Shown: in pieces, positions 45,782-55,493 of the stretch | Position numbering within the stretch: position 1 is the stretch's first letter | Layout: each line of letters begins with the position of its first letter | Origin: G963422445 sp963422445 | GTDB taxonomy: Bacteria > Pseudomonadota > Alphaproteobacteria > Thalassobaculales > Thalassobaculaceae | DNA: 64,000 bases | Direction: 5' to 3' | Assembly (NCBI GenBank): GCA_963422445.2 | Contig: CAXXOV010000001.1 | Location: 186,001 to 250,000 of the forward strand | The notes under the pieces: generated by a model | Database searches by the model: none | What the model saw: the letters and a program-made list of their open reading frames with translations, nothing else | Told to the model about the DNA's origin: nothing | Position numbers and translations under genes: made by a program

Positions 45782-47383
45782 ATGACAGCGGCAATACGGC
45801 AGCCAGACCGCCAAGAAGCCTTGACGCCACTTCTTGCCCTCAATGGAATTACCAAACGATTCCCCGGCGTTGTCGCCAATGACCATATCGACCTCCGGGT
45901 CATGCATGGCGAAATCCATGCCATCCTCGGCGAGAACGGAGCTGGCAAGTCGACATTGGTGCAGATCGTCTACGGTATGTTGCAGCCCGACGTCGGATCC
46001 ATGACCTGGAATGGCGCCCCCCTCACGGTCAGCGGACCGGCGGCGGCGCGCAATCTTGGAATCGGCATGGTCTTTCAGCATTTTTCCCTGTTCGAGACGA
46101 TGACGGTGCTGGAAAACATCGCGCTAGCCATGACTGGAAGCCACGATATGGCAGCTCTCCGGGCCCGCGTCCTTGCAATCTCGCAAAGCTACGGACTTCC
46201 GCTCGATCCCGAACGCCATGTCCACGCGCTTTCGGTCGGCGAGCGTCAGCGGATCGAGATCGTCCGATGCCTTTTGCAACAACCGAAACTGCTCATCCTT
46301 GATGAACCGACCTCGGTTCTGACGCCACAAGAGGCCACCCGTCTGTTCGCCACGTTGCGACAACTGTCACAAGAGGGCTGCGCGATCCTCTACATCAGTC
46401 ACAAACTGCGGGAAGTGCAGGCCCTGTGCACGACCGCGACAATCCTTCGGGCCGGGAAGGTTGTTGCCGACTGTGCTCCTCGCCAGGAAACCTCCGAGAG
46501 CATGGCCGAGATGATGATCGGCAAGAAACTTTCAAGCATCGTCAAGACTCGAGCAGGCATCACCGATGACGCCCGGATCGTGGTCAAAGGGTTTCGGATG
46601 TCACCCGGCGACCAATTCGGCGTTGAACTGCGCGATGTATCCTTCAAGGTCTGGCGCGGCGAGATCTTCGGCATCGCCGGCGTCGCCGGAAACGGACAGA
46701 CTGAACTCCTCGCAGCATTGTCAGGTGAAGTCGTCGGAGATTGTCCGGCCGGCGCCATCTGCTTCGACGGCCATCCGGTCGGGCAGCTTGGCCCCGCCCG
46801 CCGCCGGGCGCTCGGCGCCAGTTTCGTGCCGGAAGAACGTTACGGCCATGCCGCGGTCGCGCCAATGACACTTGCCGAAAACGCTTTCCTGACGTCCGCA
46901 AGGCAAATGCTGCTGACGTCCAGAGGACTGATCGACCTCGCCGGCATCAGGAAACTCGCGGAAGCGGTGATCACGGAGTTCGATGTACGGGCAGCGGTGC
47001 CGGAAACGGCGGCCGGCAGCTTGTCCGGCGGCAACCTGCAAAAATTTGTCGTCGGACGGGAAATCCTGCGGGATCCGGGCATTCTCGTGGCCTCGCAACC
47101 AACCTGGGGGGTCGATGCCGGTGCCGCCATGACCATTCGCCAGGCTCTGCTCGACCTTGCCGGCAAAGGCTGCGCGGTTCTGGTGATTTCCCAGGATCTC
47201 GATGAAATCTTCGAGATCTGCGACCGCATCGCCGTGATTTCCGAAGGCAGGGTTTCCGAAGCCATGGAGATTGGCACGATGACAGTCAGCGAGGTCGGCC
47301 TGCTGATGGGCGGTCTGCATGATCTCGCCGAGACCGACACGTCCCCGGAACCTGCCGGCGATGCGGCGCTCACGCATGGTTAG
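45782..47383 (+). CDS. BMP-type nucleoside/sugar ABC transporter ATPase, two domains
   Basis: 533 residues from the ATG at 45782 (MTAAIRQPDRQEALTPLLAL); longer readings start inside the IS5 remnant. Domain 1: ILGENGAGKSTLVQIVYGML, SVGERQRIEIVRCLLQQPKL, LILDEPTSVLTPQE. Domain 2: GIAGVAGNGQTELLAALSGE (degenerate Walker A) and SLSGGNLQKFVVGREILRDP. This tandem type powers nucleoside or simple-sugar uptake with a BMP-family binding protein, here encoded three genes on. With allantoicase downstream, a purine-type substrate is likely. Confidence 0.92.
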   Translation: MTAAIRQPDRQEALTPLLALNGITKRFPGVVANDHIDLRVMHGEIHAILGENGAGKSTLVQIVYGMLQPDVGSMTWNGAPLTVSGPAAARNLGIGMVFQHFSLFETMTVLENIALAMTGSHDMAALRARVLAISQSYGLPLDPERHVHALSVGERQRIEIVRCLLQQPKLLILDEPTSVLTPQEATRLFATLRQLSQEGCAILYISHKLREVQALCTTATILRAGKVVADCAPRQETSESMAEMMIGKKLSSIVKTRAGITDDARIVVKGFRMSPGDQFGVELRDVSFKVWRGEIFGIAGVAGNGQTELLAALSGEVVGDCPAGAICFDGHPVGQLGPARRRALGASFVPEERYGHAAVAPMTLAENAFLTSARQMLLTSRGLIDLAGIRKLAEAVITEFDVRAAVPETAAGSLSGGNLQKFVVGREILRDPGILVASQPTWGVDAGAAMTIRQALLDLAGKGCAVLVISQDLDEIFEICDRIAVISEGRVSEAMEIGTMTVSEVGLLMGGLHDLAETDTSPEPAGDAALTHG

Positions 47384-48452
47384 GCTCGAACCGGTCCGCA
47401 CGGCCTCGCGCTTTTGGACGGTGATGTCACCGGTGGCGGCGGTTCTTCTGACCCTGCTCAGCGGCGTGGTCATCTTTGCGGTCATGGGCAAGCATCCCGG
47501 CCTCGCGCTCTACACATTCTTTGTGCAACCGATCTCGACCGTTTATGGCGTCACCGAGCTTGTGGTCAAGGCAACCCCGCTGGTTCTGATCGGCGTCGGG
47601 TTGTCGATAGGATTTCGCGCCAATATCTGGAATATCGGCGCCGAAGGGCAGTTCACGATCGGCGCGATTGTTGGTGGCGGGGCCGCAATCGCCTTGCATG
47701 ACAGCGATAATGTCTTGCTGCTACCCTTGATCCTGGCGCTCGGGGTGGCCGGCGGTATGGCCTGGGCCGCGATCTCGGCCTTTCTGAAAACCTGCTTCAA
47801 TGCCAATGAAATCCTCACCAGCCTGATGCTGAGCTACGTATCCGTGTTGTTGCTGAGCTATCTTGTGCACGGTCCCTGGCGCGACCCGGACGGCTACAAT
47901 TTCCCGGAAAGTCGACTGTTTCCCGACGCCGCCACATTGCCGGTTCTGGTTACTGACAGCCGGCTGCATCTCGGGGCCGTGTTCGCTTTACTCGCAGTTG
48001 CCGCGGGTTGGGTCGTCCTGACGCGCGCCGTGATCGGGTTTCAGTTGCGGGTTGCCGGTCTGGCGCCGGCAGCCGCAAAACATGCCGGGTTCAACCAGAA
48101 TCGGCTGATCTGGTTTTCACTTCTGTTGAGCGGTGGACTGGCCGGTCTGGCCGGAATCTCTGAGGTATCAGGGACGATCGGCCAGTTGCTGCCGACGATA
48201 TCGCCCGGATACGGATTCACCGCGATCATTGTCGCGTTCCTCGGACGGCTGCATCCGGTCGGGGTTCTGTTGGCGGGTCTGATCATGGCGCTGTCGTATC
48301 TCGGCGGCGAGATCGCGCAGATAGAGATCGGCCTGCCGGCCGCGGTGACCGGTCTGTTTCAGGGGATATTACTGTTCTTCCTGCTGGGTTGCGATGTACT
48401 GACGCAGTACCGCATTCGCTCCGGCGCGCCCGGGCGCTCGGGAGAGATCTGA
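47376..48452 (+). CDS. BMP-type ABC transporter permease
   Basis: 358 residues from the ATG at 47376 (MVRLEPVRTASRFWTVMSPV), overlapping the ATPase stop by 8 bases. About nine membrane segments; the BPD_transp_2 motif includes IGFRANIWNIGAEGQFTIGA and ANEILTSLMLSYVSVLLLSY. It resembles the larger of the two permeases (YufP/NupP type) of nucleoside importers. Forms the channel with the next gene product. Confidence 0.92.
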   Translation: MVRLEPVRTASRFWTVMSPVAAVLLTLLSGVVIFAVMGKHPGLALYTFFVQPISTVYGVTELVVKATPLVLIGVGLSIGFRANIWNIGAEGQFTIGAIVGGGAAIALHDSDNVLLLPLILALGVAGGMAWAAISAFLKTCFNANEILTSLMLSYVSVLLLSYLVHGPWRDPDGYNFPESRLFPDAATLPVLVTDSRLHLGAVFALLAVAAGWVVLTRAVIGFQLRVAGLAPAAAKHAGFNQNRLIWFSLLLSGGLAGLAGISEVSGTIGQLLPTISPGYGFTAIIVAFLGRLHPVGVLLAGLIMALSYLGGEIAQIEIGLPAAVTGLFQGILLFFLLGCDVLTQYRIRSGAPGRSGEI

Positions 48453-48455
48453 GCC

Positions 48456-49373
48456 ATGGACCTCATGCCGGTCATTCTCACGATCATCACCGCTTCGACG
48501 CCGTTGCTCTGCGCCGCCACCGGAGAACTGGTGACGGAAAAATCCGGCGTCCTCAATCTTGGTGTTGAAGGCATGATGATCCTCGGCGCGATCGGCGCTT
48601 TTGCGATCGCCAGCACGAGCGGCAGCGCTGGCCTGGGTGTTATCGCGGGTATCGCGGCCGGAGCATCGATGGCCTTCGTCTTTGCCGTGCTGACACTGAG
48701 TCTTCTGGCCAATCAGGTTGCGACAGGGCTGGCGCTGACGATCTTCGGAACCGGGCTGAGCGCATTGATTGGCGCCGGCTTCGTCGGCTTCCCGCTGGAA
48801 CCGCTGCCGCGCCTCCATGTCCCCGGCCTTTCCGACCTGCCGGTGATCGGCCCCATCCTGTTCGGCCAGGACGCGCTGGTCTATCTCTCGATCGTCATTC
48901 TGTGCGCCGTGGCGTGGGTTCTCGCCCGGACGCGACTCGGTCTCATTCTGAAGGCCGTCGGCGAGTCGCATGATTCAGCCCACGCCCTCGGCTACAACGT
49001 GATTCTGACCCGTTATGCGGCAACCGTGTTCGGCGGCGCGATGAGTGGCCTGGCAGGCGCTTATCTCTCGCTTGCCTATACGCCTCTCTGGGCCGAAAAC
49101 ATGACCGCCGGACGGGGCTGGATCGCAATCGCGCTTGTTGTCTTTGCCACCTGGCGGCCGGGACGCGTCGCATTCGGAGCCTATCTGTTCGGCACCATCA
49201 CCATTCTTCAACTTCACGCCCAGAGTTGGGGCATTGATATAGCGGCACAATTCATGTCAATGCTGCCTTATCTCGCCACCATCGTGGTTCTGGTATTGAT
49301 TTCCAGAGACAGGATCAGAATCCGGTTGAATGCGCCCCACTGTATTGGCAAGACATTCCATCCGGCACATTGA
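48456..49373 (+). CDS. BMP-type ABC transporter permease, second subunit
   Basis: 305 residues, starting 3 bases after the previous stop. Conserved VTEKSGVLNLGVEGMMILGA near the start and YLSLAYTPLWAENMTAGRGW, then IAIALVVFATWRPGRVAFGA, the hallmark of the smaller permease (YufQ/NupQ type). The gene continues the operon into the binding protein 50 bases on. Confidence 0.93.
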   Translation: MDLMPVILTIITASTPLLCAATGELVTEKSGVLNLGVEGMMILGAIGAFAIASTSGSAGLGVIAGIAAGASMAFVFAVLTLSLLANQVATGLALTIFGTGLSALIGAGFVGFPLEPLPRLHVPGLSDLPVIGPILFGQDALVYLSIVILCAVAWVLARTRLGLILKAVGESHDSAHALGYNVILTRYAATVFGGAMSGLAGAYLSLAYTPLWAENMTAGRGWIAIALVVFATWRPGRVAFGAYLFGTITILQLHAQSWGIDIAAQFMSMLPYLATIVVLVLISRDRIRIRLNAPHCIGKTFHPAH

Positions 49374-49423
49374 CCGGCTCTGGACCATCACACCCGCTGC
49401 TTCCAGTTACCCGGAGAGTCACC

Positions 49424-50503
49424 ATGCAGAAAAGAACAGTCCTGACAATCCTTGCCGGCCTGCTAATCGCAGGGCTGGCTTCCATGACTTCAGTTTCGGC
49501 ACAGCCCGTAATCAAAGTCGGGTTCGTCTATGTCGGCCCGATCGGTGATCATGGCTGGACTTATCGCCATGATCAGGGCCGGCTGGCCATCGAGAAGGAA
49601 TTCGGCGACAAAGTCGCGACGACTTATGTCGAAAGCGTGAAGGAAGGCCCGGACGCCGAGCGGGTCATCCGCCAACTCGCCTCAAGCGATCACAACCTGA
49701 TCTTCACGACCTCCTTCGGTTTCATGAATCCGACCGTGAAAGTCGCGAAGCGGTTCCCGAAGGTCCACTTTGAACATGCGACAGGCTACAAGCAGGCCCG
49801 CAACGTCTCGACGTACAGCGCCCGATTCTACGAGGGGCGTTATATCGCCGGCGTGATCGCCGGCAAAATGTCGAAATCCGGCAAGATCGGCTATGTCGCA
49901 TCGTTTCCGATTCCCGAGGTCGTGCGCGGCATCAATGCCTTCCTGCTTGGCGCCCGGTCGGTCAACCCGGACATGACCATCAACGTTGTCTGGGTCAACA
50001 CTTGGTATGATCCCGGCAAGGAAGGAGACGCCGCGAAGGCCCTCATTGACCAGGGCGCCGATATCATCACCCAGCACACCGATTCTCCGGCGCCGCTGCA
50101 AGTGGCCGAAAACCGCGGCGTGATCGGCTTTGGTCAAGCATCCGATATGATCCATTTCGCGCCGAACGCCCAACTGACTTCGATCATCGATGACTGGGAC
50201 AGCTATTATGTCGAAAGAACCCGAGCCATCATCGAGGACAGCTGGGCCTCGCAGGATGTCTGGCTCGGCCTGCGGGAAGGCATGGTCAGGATGGCGCCAT
50301 ACAGGAACATGCCAGACGATGTCGCCGATCTTGCCCGGAAGACCGAGGCGGCGATCCGCAACGGGACACTGCATCCCTTCACCGGTCCGATCCGGAATCA
50401 GTCCGGCGAGATCGTTGTCGAAGCCGGAGGGACCGCCGATCCCGAAATGTTGCTTGGCATGAATTTCTATGTCGAGGGCGTCAACGGATCGTTGCCGAAG
50501 TAA
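49424..50503 (+). CDS. BMP-family substrate-binding protein
   Basis: 359 residues from the ATG at 49424. A Sec signal (LTILAGLLIAGLASMTSVSA) is cleaved before QPVIKVGFVYVGPIGDHGWT, the canonical start of Bmp/PnrA-like domains. Binding-region motifs include FATSFGFMNPTVKVAKRFPK-like TTSFGFMNPTVKVAKRFPK and KSGKIGYVASFPIPEVVRGI. Members bind purine nucleosides or related bases; proximity to allantoicase suggests uric acid, allantoin or a nucleoside. It delivers the ligand to the two permeases upstream. Confidence 0.92.
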   Translation: MQKRTVLTILAGLLIAGLASMTSVSAQPVIKVGFVYVGPIGDHGWTYRHDQGRLAIEKEFGDKVATTYVESVKEGPDAERVIRQLASSDHNLIFTTSFGFMNPTVKVAKRFPKVHFEHATGYKQARNVSTYSARFYEGRYIAGVIAGKMSKSGKIGYVASFPIPEVVRGINAFLLGARSVNPDMTINVVWVNTWYDPGKEGDAAKALIDQGADIITQHTDSPAPLQVAENRGVIGFGQASDMIHFAPNAQLTSIIDDWDSYYVERTRAIIEDSWASQDVWLGLREGMVRMAPYRNMPDDVADLARKTEAAIRNGTLHPFTGPIRNQSGEIVVEAGGTADPEMLLGMNFYVEGVNGSLPK

Positions 50504-50514
50504 GACACGCGAGG

Positions 50515-50540
50515 ACCGGATGATCGTGCCGGCATCCGGT
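50515..50540 (+). terminator. Hairpin after the binding-protein gene
   Basis: ACCGGATG (50515-50522) pairs perfectly with CATCCGGT (50533-50540) around a 10-base loop, 12 bases after the stop. There is no T-run, so it is more likely an mRNA-stabilising or partial-termination hairpin than a strong terminator. Confidence 0.4.
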
Positions 50541-50937
50541 TCGACCGGCGCAGAGGCTATTGCGGAACCGGACCCGCAGCAGTGTCCGCGACGGCCTCAC
50601 CGGTGAATCATGTCGTGGTCTTCGAACGGTAAGAGGCTCGGGCGCGCAGCGCTTGACTTTGCGGCGAGAGCGGCGACGATCTTCAAATGAGGCTCAGGCG
50701 ATCGCCTTGCGATATTGCGGCACCGATGTCCGGCTGCCCGGATCGCCGTCGGTATCGGCGGCTCCGGTCGGCACGACGGTCCGTGATCGGGAGCGGATCT
50801 GTCCGCTTCGATCTATCGGTCATGGCGCTGATCGTATCGAACGACACCCGGCCGCAGTCTCCGGGCGATCGATGTTGGGTGAACACTCCAACCGTCAGCC
50901 TCGGATTGCAACGCTGAACCGAAAGGGGAACCGGATC

Positions 50938-51942
50938 ATGAGCGCATCGGGGGACGGAACACTGCCGGACTTCGCCCGCAAGCTGATCAATCTGGCTTCG
51001 CCCAGGCTCGGCAGCGAGGGTATCTATGCGACCGACGAGTTCTTCGCGCCACTTTCTCGAATGATCGAGGATCAGCCAGCGGTCTTCATTCCTGACAAGT
51101 ATGACGACCACGGCAAATGGATGGACGGCTGGGAAACCCGGCGGCGGCGGAATTCCGGGCATGACCACTGCATTATCCGGCTGGGCATAGCCGGCCGGGT
51201 CCGGGGCGTCGATATCGACACTAGCCACTTCACCGGAAACTACGCGCCGGCAGCCTCGATCGAGGGGTGTCTGGCCGGCAACGCACCGCATGAGACTGCG
51301 AACTGGACCGAGGTCATGCCCGCCGCCTCGCTCGGCCCCGATGCGCATCACTACATCACCATCCAAGACAACCGGGTCTACGACACGCTGCGCCTCCGGA
51401 TTTTCCCTGACGGCGGTATCGCCCGCCTGCGTATCTACGGCGAATCGGTGCAAACGGCGGACATGCCGGCCGATACGACGCTGGAGCTTTCGAGCGTCCT
51501 GAACGGTGGTCGCGTCGTCGCGTACAACGACTCGCATTACGGCACGCCGTGGTCCGTGCTGTTGCCGGATCGCGGCATCAATATGGGCGACGGCTGGGAG
51601 ACCCGCCGGCGACGCGAGCCCGGCAATGACTGGCTGATCATTCAGCTCGGCGCCACTGGCATTATTGATCGGGTCGAAGTCGATACCGGACATTTCAAGG
51701 GCAATTTTCCGGATCGGTGTTCCATCCAGGGCGCGTTGGTCGAAGGCGGGACCGACCAGTCGGTTATCGTGCAGGCGATGTTCTGGGACGAGATTCTCGG
51801 CGAACAGAAACTCCGCGCCGACGACATTCACGAATTCGGTGGCGACGTGCTCGCATCCGGGGGGCCGTTAAGCCATGTCAGGCTGAATATTTTTCCAGAC
51901 GGCGGGGTCGGCCGGTTCCGGGTCTTCGGCCGGCGGGCTTGA
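50938..51942 (+). CDS. alc: Allantoicase
   Basis: 334 residues from the ATG at 50938 behind AAAGGGGAA; longer readings have no start signal. Two homologous beta-jelly-roll repeats are clear: GKWMDGWETRRRRNSGHDHC and VDIDTSHFTGNYAPAASIEG in the first, MGDGWETRRRREPGNDWLII and VEVDTGHFKGNFPDRCSIQG in the second, each ending in a LR-x-x-IFPDGG motif. The enzyme splits allantoate to ureidoglycolate and urea in purine breakdown. It sits 434 bases after the purine-type importer. Confidence 0.95.
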   Translation: MSASGDGTLPDFARKLINLASPRLGSEGIYATDEFFAPLSRMIEDQPAVFIPDKYDDHGKWMDGWETRRRRNSGHDHCIIRLGIAGRVRGVDIDTSHFTGNYAPAASIEGCLAGNAPHETANWTEVMPAASLGPDAHHYITIQDNRVYDTLRLRIFPDGGIARLRIYGESVQTADMPADTTLELSSVLNGGRVVAYNDSHYGTPWSVLLPDRGINMGDGWETRRRREPGNDWLIIQLGATGIIDRVEVDTGHFKGNFPDRCSIQGALVEGGTDQSVIVQAMFWDEILGEQKLRADDIHEFGGDVLASGGPLSHVRLNIFPDGGVGRFRVFGRRA

Positions 51943-51948
51943 CGGGTC

Positions 51949-52557
51949 TCAACCGATGATCTCGTAATGGGCTTCAACCGGCTGCCGGTGTTCGCCATTG
52001 ATCGGCAGGATATCCTGCGGGCAGGCCGAAAATGCGATGACAAGATCCATTTCGGCCATGAACAGGACATGGTCGCCCGGCTTCGACAGCGGCGCGTCGT
52101 AGCTGAGCGCCCCTGAGGAAGTCCACGGAATATTCATGAACAGATTAAGCGGCGATGGTGTCTTCGGCGCTTTGAGGCCGAGTTCGGTCAGGCCCGCCGC
52201 AAGATTGTCGGTGCAATTATCGTGATAACCGACATGTCCCAGCAGAACGTAACGGTGGCGGTCGCAGGCGGCAATGAGCGTGTCATGCCGACCCGGCGTG
52301 GTGTCTTCCAGGACCGTCAACATCGCCCGCCGGTCGTTGCTGTAGTAACTGTCTCCGGGATCGAGACAGAGCTTCGTTACCGTTGCCCGGGTTGCCTCCA
52401 TCGACATGCATTCATGCAGGTTCGCCGCATTGAACGCCCATGTATCGACGACCTGGCTGCCATGCGTGTTGATGATTCTCACCTGCTGGCCTTTACGCAC
52501 CCGGTCCGCCTTGCCGCGGCGGGCCGGAATCGTGATCAGGACACTGCTTTCCAACAT
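51949..52557 (-). CDS. DUF1989 / urea carboxylase-associated protein
   Basis: 202 residues, convergent with allantoicase (6 bases between stops). Family features: VRKGQQVRIINTHGSQVVDT, the Asp/Thr-rich GDSYYSNDRRAMLTVLEDT, RHDTLIAACDRHRYVLLGHV and NLFMNIPWTSSGALSYDAPL, plus the metal-type Cys in FSACPQDILPING. Proteins of this family accompany urea carboxylase and nitrogen scavenging genes; the reaction is not firmly known. The location next to allantoicase, which releases urea, supports a role in nitrogen salvage from purines. Confidence 0.9.
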   Translation of the reverse strand: MLESSVLITIPARRGKADRVRKGQQVRIINTHGSQVVDTWAFNAANLHECMSMEATRATVTKLCLDPGDSYYSNDRRAMLTVLEDTTPGRHDTLIAACDRHRYVLLGHVGYHDNCTDNLAAGLTELGLKAPKTPSPLNLFMNIPWTSSGALSYDAPLSKPGDHVLFMAEMDLVIAFSACPQDILPINGEHRQPVEAHYEIIG

Positions 52558-54000
52558 AACCGGCTCCCGTATCGTTCAAGAAAACATGTCAAGCCGACAT
52601 CTGTCGATTATAAACCCATCCGGGAACGGTGTCACCTCTGTCGATATCAGCAGGATATGCGCCATGGCAGCGTTGGGCTAACGTCCCCGGCGTTCGATTT
52701 TCCACAACCACGCAAAAATGCTGAACAGTGAGCTGCGGAGTGCCTGGCGGTTCCGGTAGACCACAAATTGGGTTTGACCCGAAACCATGGATCGTCCAGA
52801 TCACGGTAACATCTCTCATTCCAAATCGAAAATCATTCTTGGTAACAATCTCCATGACCTATTCGAGTCCCGTTTTTTTCTATCCAAAGAACACAATTTC
52901 TTTCACCTCATATTTGCGATATGGGTTCGGGTGAAGGGTTTACGATGATCAAAGCACTAACACACATACTGCCATCGCTTCACATGTTGTCTCTTGATAC
53001 ACTTCTCTGTGAAACTACCTTCTTTTTTGCGTGTAAATGAATACGGAACAACTCTTACAACGATTCCAATCGTTGGGATGCTGTCTGTTTCTTGACTTAT
53101 TATGGAAGTTTCAAATGCCCTTGGGGTGGTGAGACACCGTCTTTACAAAGTCTCCGAGCTTGAGAAAAATTTCGATAGATGCTGTTAGATTCGCTCACTA
53201 TCCGCACGAAACGGATTTCCAATTTCACACTCTTGGTCAAATTGTTGAAATCTGTGCCTCGATCCTCAACCAACAGCGTAACCAATGCAGCATTTTCAGG
53301 ACAGTACTGACTTCATCCGTTTTTGCGGAATAAATCTCTACCCAAATGCCTGTTCATTGCCTCCAGGTGATTTATAGTCCAAGCTATAATTCCAACGGGG
53401 CGCTTCGACATGGCCTGAGTTCCGCGTTAACGCTAAATCAAGATTTATGCTGCCAGTCAGACGTCGGTTATCCGAACATGAGACCTTGTTTCGGTATTTT
53501 CTCCGCATAGCTTTCTTTCTGATCTGATAAACAACATTTAATAGTATCGGGCCAGATACCACAGCTTCCTTGAACGTCATGGTGTTCCCCGGGGTGCGTT
53601 CTTGGCAACTTGCGCGACAATGTCTCCGACATGACCTAAAAATTCGGTTACGCCACCCCAACCGCCCTCGACGGGATCATCAGATCCGGGATCTAAGCCG
53701 AAGATATCCTGCACCTCGTAGACCGCGAAAAATAGTACGTTTTGAAGTCACTATTAAGCATTATTTTTCCATGTCTTTCGTGCTATATGTGCTTGTTATA
53801 TGAATAAATGAAATAAAATTCTTATATTTTCACCGTTATCATGAACAAATACAAGTGCTCAAATGACATAAAGAATGTGAAATGAACGCGTGGAAATATC
53901 GATACGATACCCATGAGAACGAGGTTCCGTGACAAGGTTAAGAACAACACTGATTCCGTCTGGATGCAATTCCATTTCTGATTCTTCGATTACAATCCAT
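52558..54000. other. AT-rich non-coding region
   Basis: About 1.4 kb of distinctly AT-richer sequence. Open frames are short, lack ribosome-binding sites and match nothing I recognise. Either a decayed foreign segment or a long intergenic region; insertion sequences cluster immediately to its right. Confidence 0.5.
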
Positions 54001-54157
54001 TCAATGCCGGGTTTTCCGACACACATCCTGGAGGAAACCAGTACAGACCAAGAAGCAACGGGACAAGTTCCCGTTATCCCAAAAACCATATGAGATACGG
54101 GAAACTGAATTCCTACTTTCACTTCCGATGGTCAGGCAAATTTGATTTGCGGATGAA

Positions 54158-55042
54158 GGCTTATCTCTGAGTGTCCGTGTGATGAACATTTTGTAGGTTT
54201 CTGGCGTGATTGCGACGCCGATACCGAGAATGGTGCGGAAGGCGGCGTGACGAGTTCGGCGGCGGTTGAAGCGGAAGACGCACTCATCGAGGTTGGATTG
54301 CAGATGTTGGCGGTGGCCGTGGTAGATGCCTAGCGCCCAGATTTTGAGATTGGCGAAGACGCGATGACCCCAGGGCAGGACGACATGGGCGGCCCTGTTT
54401 TCAACGACGTGCGGGTCGTGTGTGACGCCGGACGCGCCGGCCCCGCCGTCGGTCCTGGCGGTGGCGCGGTTGGCATCCAGGAAGGCGTGCAGGCTGTTGG
54501 TGGAGACGTCCTCGATCTGCGCAAGGCGGATCCGGCCGGCTCCACCCTCGCCGACGGCGCCGGCGATCAACAGCTTGCCGTGGTGGCTGCGCCTGCCGCC
54601 GCTCGCAGGGTCGTCCCTGGAGCGGCAGGAGATCAGGCTTTCGTCCACCGCGAGCAACCCCGCCAGCGGCATGCGATGCGGTGCGACCATGGCCCGGCGC
54701 AGCTTAGCGGCGAGCCGCCATGCGGTCTTGCAGGAGCCCCGGCCGCGCTGCTTCTGGAGGTGCAGCGCCGCGATCCCGTTGACGTGCATGACCATCAGAC
54801 AGGCGGCCCGGAACCACAGGGTCAGCGCCAGCCTGGAGCCGTGCATCACCGTACCGGCCGTCACCGAGGTTTGCTTGCGACAGTCGGCGCATTCATGGGT
54901 GTGGACCCTGGTCGCGAGCGCCCATCCTCGGCTGCCGCCACAGGCCGGACAGACGAAGCCGGCCGGCCCGATCGGCGGCGCAAGCATCCGCGTTTGGAAA
55001 ACGCTGTTGGAACTCTAACAGGGACCGGGGAAAGTCAGTCAT
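54158..55042 (-). pseudogene. IS1595-superfamily transposase
   Basis: Starts MTDFPRSLLEFQQRFPNADA at 55042. A deletion with frameshift near 54985 removes part of the linker before the zinc ribbon (GFVCPACGGSRGWALATRVH, then ECADCRKQTSVTAGTVMHGS). The core LLAVDESLISCRSRDDPASG, VSTNSLHAFLDANRATA and VFANLKIWALGIYHGHRQHL differs from the other copies here, placing it in another subgroup. The open frame runs past the element's end to 54001. Non-functional because of the N-terminal break. Confidence 0.8.
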
Positions 55043-55144
55043 TTCCGGGCTTCCCAAGGGGATCATGGTCATATTATGTTCTGTCACCAGCTTCACCCCA
55101 TGTCACCACATTTCGTGACCCCGAACACTCAGGGATAAGCCTTA
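54158..55144 (-). mobile_element. IS1595-like element, broken
   Basis: Inverted ends GGCTTATC(T/C)CTGAGTGT at 54158 and, complemented, at about 55124-55141, and the 9-mer GCGGATGAA directly outside both ends (54149-54157 and 55145-55153). Contains one degraded transposase gene and no cargo. Confidence 0.75.
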
Positions 55145-55493
55145 GCGGATGAATATTTTCGTGGTGACCTATCGCCGAATATCTGCATGTGCAACGGCTC
55201 ACGTCGGGCCTTAAAAAGGAGGATTACATACATGGTTTAACTCTCCTTCAATTTCCGCGAAAGGCTGAACAGGGAATTCCCACATCCCGAGAAAGTTCCC
55301 CCTAAAAACAACTTGGTGAGCTGCATACGCTTATAGTTGGCAAACATCTTCCCGGTGCCCTGACACATTACACCAGAGTCAACCTATGCATGTAATCCCC
55401 TTAAAAAGACACCGTGTGTTCGGAAAAATTTGGGGATTATATACTTGAATATGCAGCCGTCCATCCCCAAATCAATGTCAGAGTGGATAGGAC

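Noticed and set aside
52558..54000. Hidden gene in the AT-rich region
   Set aside because: Short frames on both strands lack ribosome-binding sites and recognisable motifs.
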